DNA of 64,000 bases from the NCBI GenBank assembly GCA_963576735.1, contig OY755172.1, positions 2,914,001 through 2,978,000 on the forward strand, given 5' to 3'. Both the position numbers and the translations under genes were made by a program. This document shows positions 27,101 through 33,100 of this stretch, piece by piece. The stretch is from Bedellia somnulentella. Lineage: Eukaryota > Arthropoda > Insecta > Lepidoptera > Bedelliidae. The notes beneath the pieces were generated by a model. That model saw only the letters and a list, made by a program, of their open reading frames with translations. It had not been told where the DNA came from and did no database searches. The first letter of the stretch is position 1. Each line of letters starts with the position of its first letter.

Positions 27101-30100
27101 TTATTTCTGTGAGACTCCTTGATAACTCGTCTGTCGTTTTCACTAGAAGTTATTTTACTTTATTTCATTTCAGCCTGAATGATATTTAAATGTATTTCAT
27201 AGAAAATTCAAGACTCGAGACTCAAGCGATCACGCCGTATATCCAACGAAGGGTTGGCAGAGGTACTAATACTTCAGAAAATCACGTGAAATCGTCATCT
27301 GGTGTCGCGCGACATCACGCTACATCACGCGACAATATCGCGTGATGTTCAGAAGCATTAACATCTCTGCCAATCCCTTCGGGTATATACATCGTATACG
27401 TTTGAGTTTTTTAAAAGTTTAAAAGCTTTTATTTAACTTGCAATGTATATTTGTGAGTTCGGGTGAAATCTTTGAACTCAATTTTGAAGTAGATATATTC
27501 AACCGTTTGTGCTGAAATTTTGTGGACGCATTTTGTTTGGATGACAATATATGATACGATATGTGACGTCATTCTAAATTCAATATGGCGGATCATACAA
27601 AATGTCAGAACAGTTATATTTAATCCACTTATACAATATGGGTATCAAATGAAAGGGCTTGTTAAGAGTGACTAGAAAAAGAATATGACGTCATTCTGAA
27701 TCCAATATGGCGGACCATGCAGGATGGCGGAATAGTTACCTTTAGTCTACTTCTACAATATGGGTATCAAATGAGAGGGCATTTTGAGAGTAATAATAAC
27801 TTGAAATAACTAAAAAGTTAAAAATTTAAGTAAAAAAACTTTTTAATAAAAAGTTTTTATTTAAACGCTCTAATAAGAAGAAAATAATAAAAATTAAGCA
27901 AAAAAACTTTTTAAGAAAAAGCTTTTATTTAAACGCTCTAAAAAGAAGAAAATAAAATATTCCTTTTGGATTACACTAACAACTCCTCATTATACACAAT
28001 TTATATATAATAATAAAAGCTTGTCGCTCGATTTACCATAGATTATTATGATATAAAGGAATGTTGATAGGTATATAAACCTCGCGACAAGCTTTTATTA
28101 TTATATATAAATTGTGTATAATGAGGAGTTGTTAGTATAATCCAAAAGGAATATTTTATTTTCTTCTTTTTAGAGCGTTTAAATAAAAGCTTTTTCTTAA
28201 AAAGTTTTTTTGCTTATTTTTTTTTTATAATAGATTAAGAGGGATGGCTGAAAGAGTCAAAGCTGGGTTTATATCATAAAAAAGTCTGGATGACGATTTT
28301 TGCTATTAAGTCAGTTTTACCAATAATAGCCTGAACAAATAATCTCAGTTACTTTCGTTTATTCGTTTAAACATATCCAAAACCTATGGAAAAAAAAGGA
28401 ATAAGTAAGTCAAAAATAATATGTCTTAAATATGTGGGAGTCAACGCAGGGCAGATGTTTTCTAGGATGATCAAAAGTGTCAATTTTTGGGTCAAGGGTA
28501 TAGACCCTTATAGAAACTTTTGGTAGATACGTTACGATACGAACATATATAATCCCACAAAGGGGTATTGAGGCCGTTAACGTTGTAAAATAAAGGTTGT
28601 GGTTTTCTCCAACCGCATTGCCTAATTATACCTTAATAATCCCCAGTACCCTTAAGTATATATATACTTGATGCATGCACTTAGCTGTGTAGTGTCGGCT
28701 TAGAATAGCACTACCCCATTTCTTCCGGTGGGTGTACGTAAATGGCGACTAACGGTATTGGGGCTTTTTAAGGGATTTTTGGGCAATGCGGTTGGAGACC
28801 CATCACCAACAACCTTTATTCTACCATCTTTTCCCCACTCAACTTCCAAAAGTGGCTGAGAAATTTCTAATTTCTCAGCTCTGGCTACCCCTTTTAGGGA
28901 TTTATAGCCGTGAGTCTATGTATGTACGTATGTATGTACCCTTAAGTCGCCCATTACAACGCCCGAGGTTACCTAACACACATACCTTACACAGCTTGAG
29001 CGTTCTACCTTCAGTAACAACAAGCTCTAACAAATTACTTAACATATTGTACTCTCGCCCTTAATTCTCATTGGGGTCGAAACAGACGTTTGATTGCAAT
29101 TATTAAATGCACAATACTAACAAACCTCTCTTATTTATAGATATTCTTATACTTAATCTTACAATCATCTCACTTCGGAGTCCTTCATTTTTAATCTGTT
29201 TAATTCCGGTCTTAACGAATCCTACGAAGTTGACCTATCAATGTCCTCCCGTCGTGACTTTACTTTCAGCTATCCCCTCCGTATGTCTGAATCATTAATT
29301 AACCGCAATTGATCGACGAAATTTCATTTCATACTAGCTGAGCCAACAGACTTTGTACTGTAAATTTGCTTATGCCAAACTTTAGGCGTTTTTTCCGGTA
29401 CTCTGAGTTCAATCAGGCGTGAATATTTTATTGGTAAAAAAAATCCAGGATAAAAAGTATCCTATGTTATAATTTGGGTCATGATCTAGCATTTTACAAA
29501 ATTTCATTCATATATAATATGTAATTGAGAAGCCTTTTTAGCTCAAACGCACAAACATCCAAACATCTAAACTTTCACATTTAAAATATTAATAGGATTT
29601 ACTTCTTTCTCTCAACCAGGTGCTGCCGATGAAGCCGATGAAGAAGAGGGCAGTGCAGGGTCCGGAGGTCCTGCGGCAGACGACCCTGAGGAGGAGCATG
29701 ATCGGGTCCACAAAATCCTGCCCTTGGCGGTGCATCCTCAGACTATGTGAGGTTTTATTTAGTCCTTCTATTTCTCTTTGTGCAAACAAGGAACAAAATG
29801 TCTATACTTGATACATATACTTAAAGATATAATTTCAGCAAGCGTGCGTATCGCATATCCGTGAATGGATCAAAATCAATCTGCTGGTAAATTAAATTTG
29901 AGCAAGATCCTGTTAAGTGATAATGGCTATGGAATTTAGCAAACCAGCCCCAACTACTAAACCAATATCATTTAAAACAAAATATTATTCCTTCCATAAT
30001 ATCATTATAAAATGTTGCTAATTAAATTAAGTATGTTTGTATATTACATTTGAACACCATATTGAGAAAATAGTAGATAGGGCTTACAAAAATCTAGGAT

Positions 30101-33100
30101 TTGTCATGAGAGTCTGTGAACCATTTACTGACATCAACTGCATAAAGACAGTTTATAATGCCTACGTTCGTAGTATCCTCGAGTTTGCTTCCTCCGTCTG
30201 GTTCCCCCAATATATAAAATATGCTCATAAAATTGAATCCGTGCAGTGCACTTTCATTAAACATTTAAATTACAGAGCTCGAGTATGGAACAAGGATTAC
30301 GTATCATCGTGTAAATATCACGAAGTCCTCAAACTTGATGAACGTCGCTTACTTACAGATATGTCTGTTTTACACGATTTGTTGAATGACCGCATAGATA
30401 GCCCCAACATTTTATGTCAAATCGGAATTAACACCCCTTCTTACAGAACCCGACATACACAAAAATCTTTGTTTCATATTCCACGCTCAAGAACAAACTA
30501 CTCTCAAAATGCTCCCATCCGCCGTATTTTGTACGAATTCAACAACAACTTTAGTGATTTGGACCCTTTTTTTTCAAACAGATTTGAATTTCGTAAGAAT
30601 GTTATAGAAACATTTAAAACGAGTCAAAGTTAACCAGTATAAGCATAATTAAAACATAAATACACACATACACGAACACACACACACACACACACACACA
30701 CCTATATACTTTTCTTTTATTATCATCATAGTATCATCATTCACGGTCTTTTTTTGGTTTTGTTCATATTTTTTTTCTCTTTCTTCCTTGTATTTTTTAA
30801 ACGTTATTTATAATATTATTATTTTTCATTTTTCTAATGTACTTGTTGTATTTTCGCGGGCAACCGCCTTAATTTCGTTCCTCTTTTGTTTTGAACCGGT
30901 AATTGTGATCACCTGTCATTGGCTTTGTAAAACAATTGTATGTTCTGTACCATGTTTGTTGTGTTTGCTGTTGGTGGTCAACGAATAAATAAATAAAATA
31001 AAAATAAAATTATAAAAGTATACGGTAGCAGCTCTGATCTCGGTAAAAAACAATTCTTTAAACCAACTTAGATTTGTAAAGAATAAAAGGGACGGTACAA
31101 AAAGGCTTAGTCGAAATTACAAAAACGGTTTCTGATCTTAGTAAATAGCATTTTAAGAAAACATTTACTTCAAAGACGGTTAGCTCAAAGCAAAGGTTAC
31201 TGAGGCTCCAACAATAACCGTTTATTATCCTTAGAGTAATCTCTTAATAATAACTTTTACCCGAATAATCCATCGAAGCGGATTCTCTTAATTAACCAAT
31301 TATTCACTTTCAGGGAAATATCCGCGAGCCAACAAGACTTTTTTAAACTGCTTGATGAGAAAATCGAACAGGTATGTTACATTAATTATAAAGAGGCTGC
31401 AAAAGCTATATTAACTTATTTTATTGAATGATTAGAGAGTAAAGAAATAGTGTCATTCTTGAAAGGTGTTGATATGGTTTGGAAATATAGAGAGGATGGA
31501 TGTAAGTAAATTGGTGAAAGAGATATAAAGAGATTGCTGAATGTAAATAAAGCTCCAGAGGTTTGCCAAGATCATGTTTAGTAGAAATCGATAATTAAAT
31601 AGGCTCTACTTACCCCCATTGGGAAATAGGGGTGTGAGTAGACGCACGTATACAAATCATTTGATAGAGCTTGGTGCAACATTATGTTCTTAAAAATGCC
31701 TAATAATATTAGATTATACATCGGTAATCGAAATAAACTTTTGAAATAAATAAATATAATGACGCGGATTCCCGTAACGTTACGAAAGATTCGCTCAACC
31801 CCGTGGGAGACCTACCTACACTGCGTCGTGGGAACATACAAGAATAGGATATCTTTTACAATCTGATTATTTAATTTGTTGAAGATATTTTGGGCTCCAG
31901 GATCCAATATTCATATTCATGTACATGTTCTAATAGATAAATTACTGTATATATCAATATTATGATCACTACCTTTATTTATTATTCTTCCCGAGAGGGT
32001 TGTAGGAAGTGACTTGAGATACTCGTAATGAAACTTTTTAAGTAAATGGTGAGTTAGCTACTTACTTATTTACTTATACTCACGCCCATTATTCCCATTG
32101 GGGTAGGCAGAGACTATCGATCGTCACTTAGTACGATCTTGACAAACCTCTCTTGCTTCCCTTACATTACTTTCGTGAGTTGGCAACTCATTACTAAGGT
32201 CTTTATTATCTTGCCTACTTTAACTACTTTTTTTTTAATCCCATGGATATAGTTAAGCTATTAGAGCGCTTGTTAAACCAATGCAACCAGAATAATATTT
32301 TTTTTACTATTCCTGCAGGGTAAAGACTACGACTCAGCCAGTGAGACGGAAGAGCAGGAGCGATATTCGAGACGAATTCAACATTGGAACTCCGTTTTGG
32401 AATCAATACGATCATCAGGCTGTCAGTCAAGCCCATCTACTCTAGTAAGAAAGAAAATCCAAGGTCCGGGAAACCATCAGGAAAGACACAGTAGCCCTAG
32501 TTTTTCCAGAAGATGTTACAAACAGCATGGTCCTGATGGTATGTCCCCACCACCTCGAAGGCCTCAGGGCCCTAACCAAACTGATCCCAGACAAATAAAC
32601 GGAGAATACTGGATGAAGGACGATCCCAATATGTCACCAAAGAATGGGAACCGAAATTCTTGCAAATCAATGTCCTTTAACCAAAAACTGAAGAAAAACG
32701 AATTTAATGAAAACCAAAATATAAATAAGGAATTTGATGCGAAGAATTCACAAATTACATACAATCCAACGTTTCAAAGCCAAAGTCCTGCGCATTCAGT
32801 GAAACCTCAACCTTACGTTGCCCAAATTGTCAACTACCCAACATCTCAGCAAATTAATCCCCCGTCTCCACCCAAGTTTATTGCACCTCCAGAAGAATAT
32901 CAGGATCCGCAAAACAATGAAACTGACAGTAAATTCTCGACATATCAAACCACTACCCAAACTCAAAATTCGCAGTCTATTTACTATATTCACGGGAATG
33001 CCAATGTTTCCCAGGATATTTTTCAGCAACGACAGCAAACTGCATTTCACCTACAGCAGTACGTTGCAATGAAACAAGCTCAACAACAAATGTATACATA

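Larger units (their letters stand above)
30035..31013 (+). mobile_element. 5'-truncated LINE in intron 2
   Basis: It holds the last 198 codons of an ORF2 (30037..30633), a 3'UTR with a CA repeat, and an AATAAATAAATAAAATAAAA tail. It lies in the same orientation as the host gene. Confidence 0.75.

Noticed and set aside
28786..29064. Open frames across family A copies (also 922..1128, 5383..5580, 25943..26152, 36133..36363, 55441..55629, 59626..59940)
   Set aside because: All lie on the same repeat in different frames, so none is a conserved protein.
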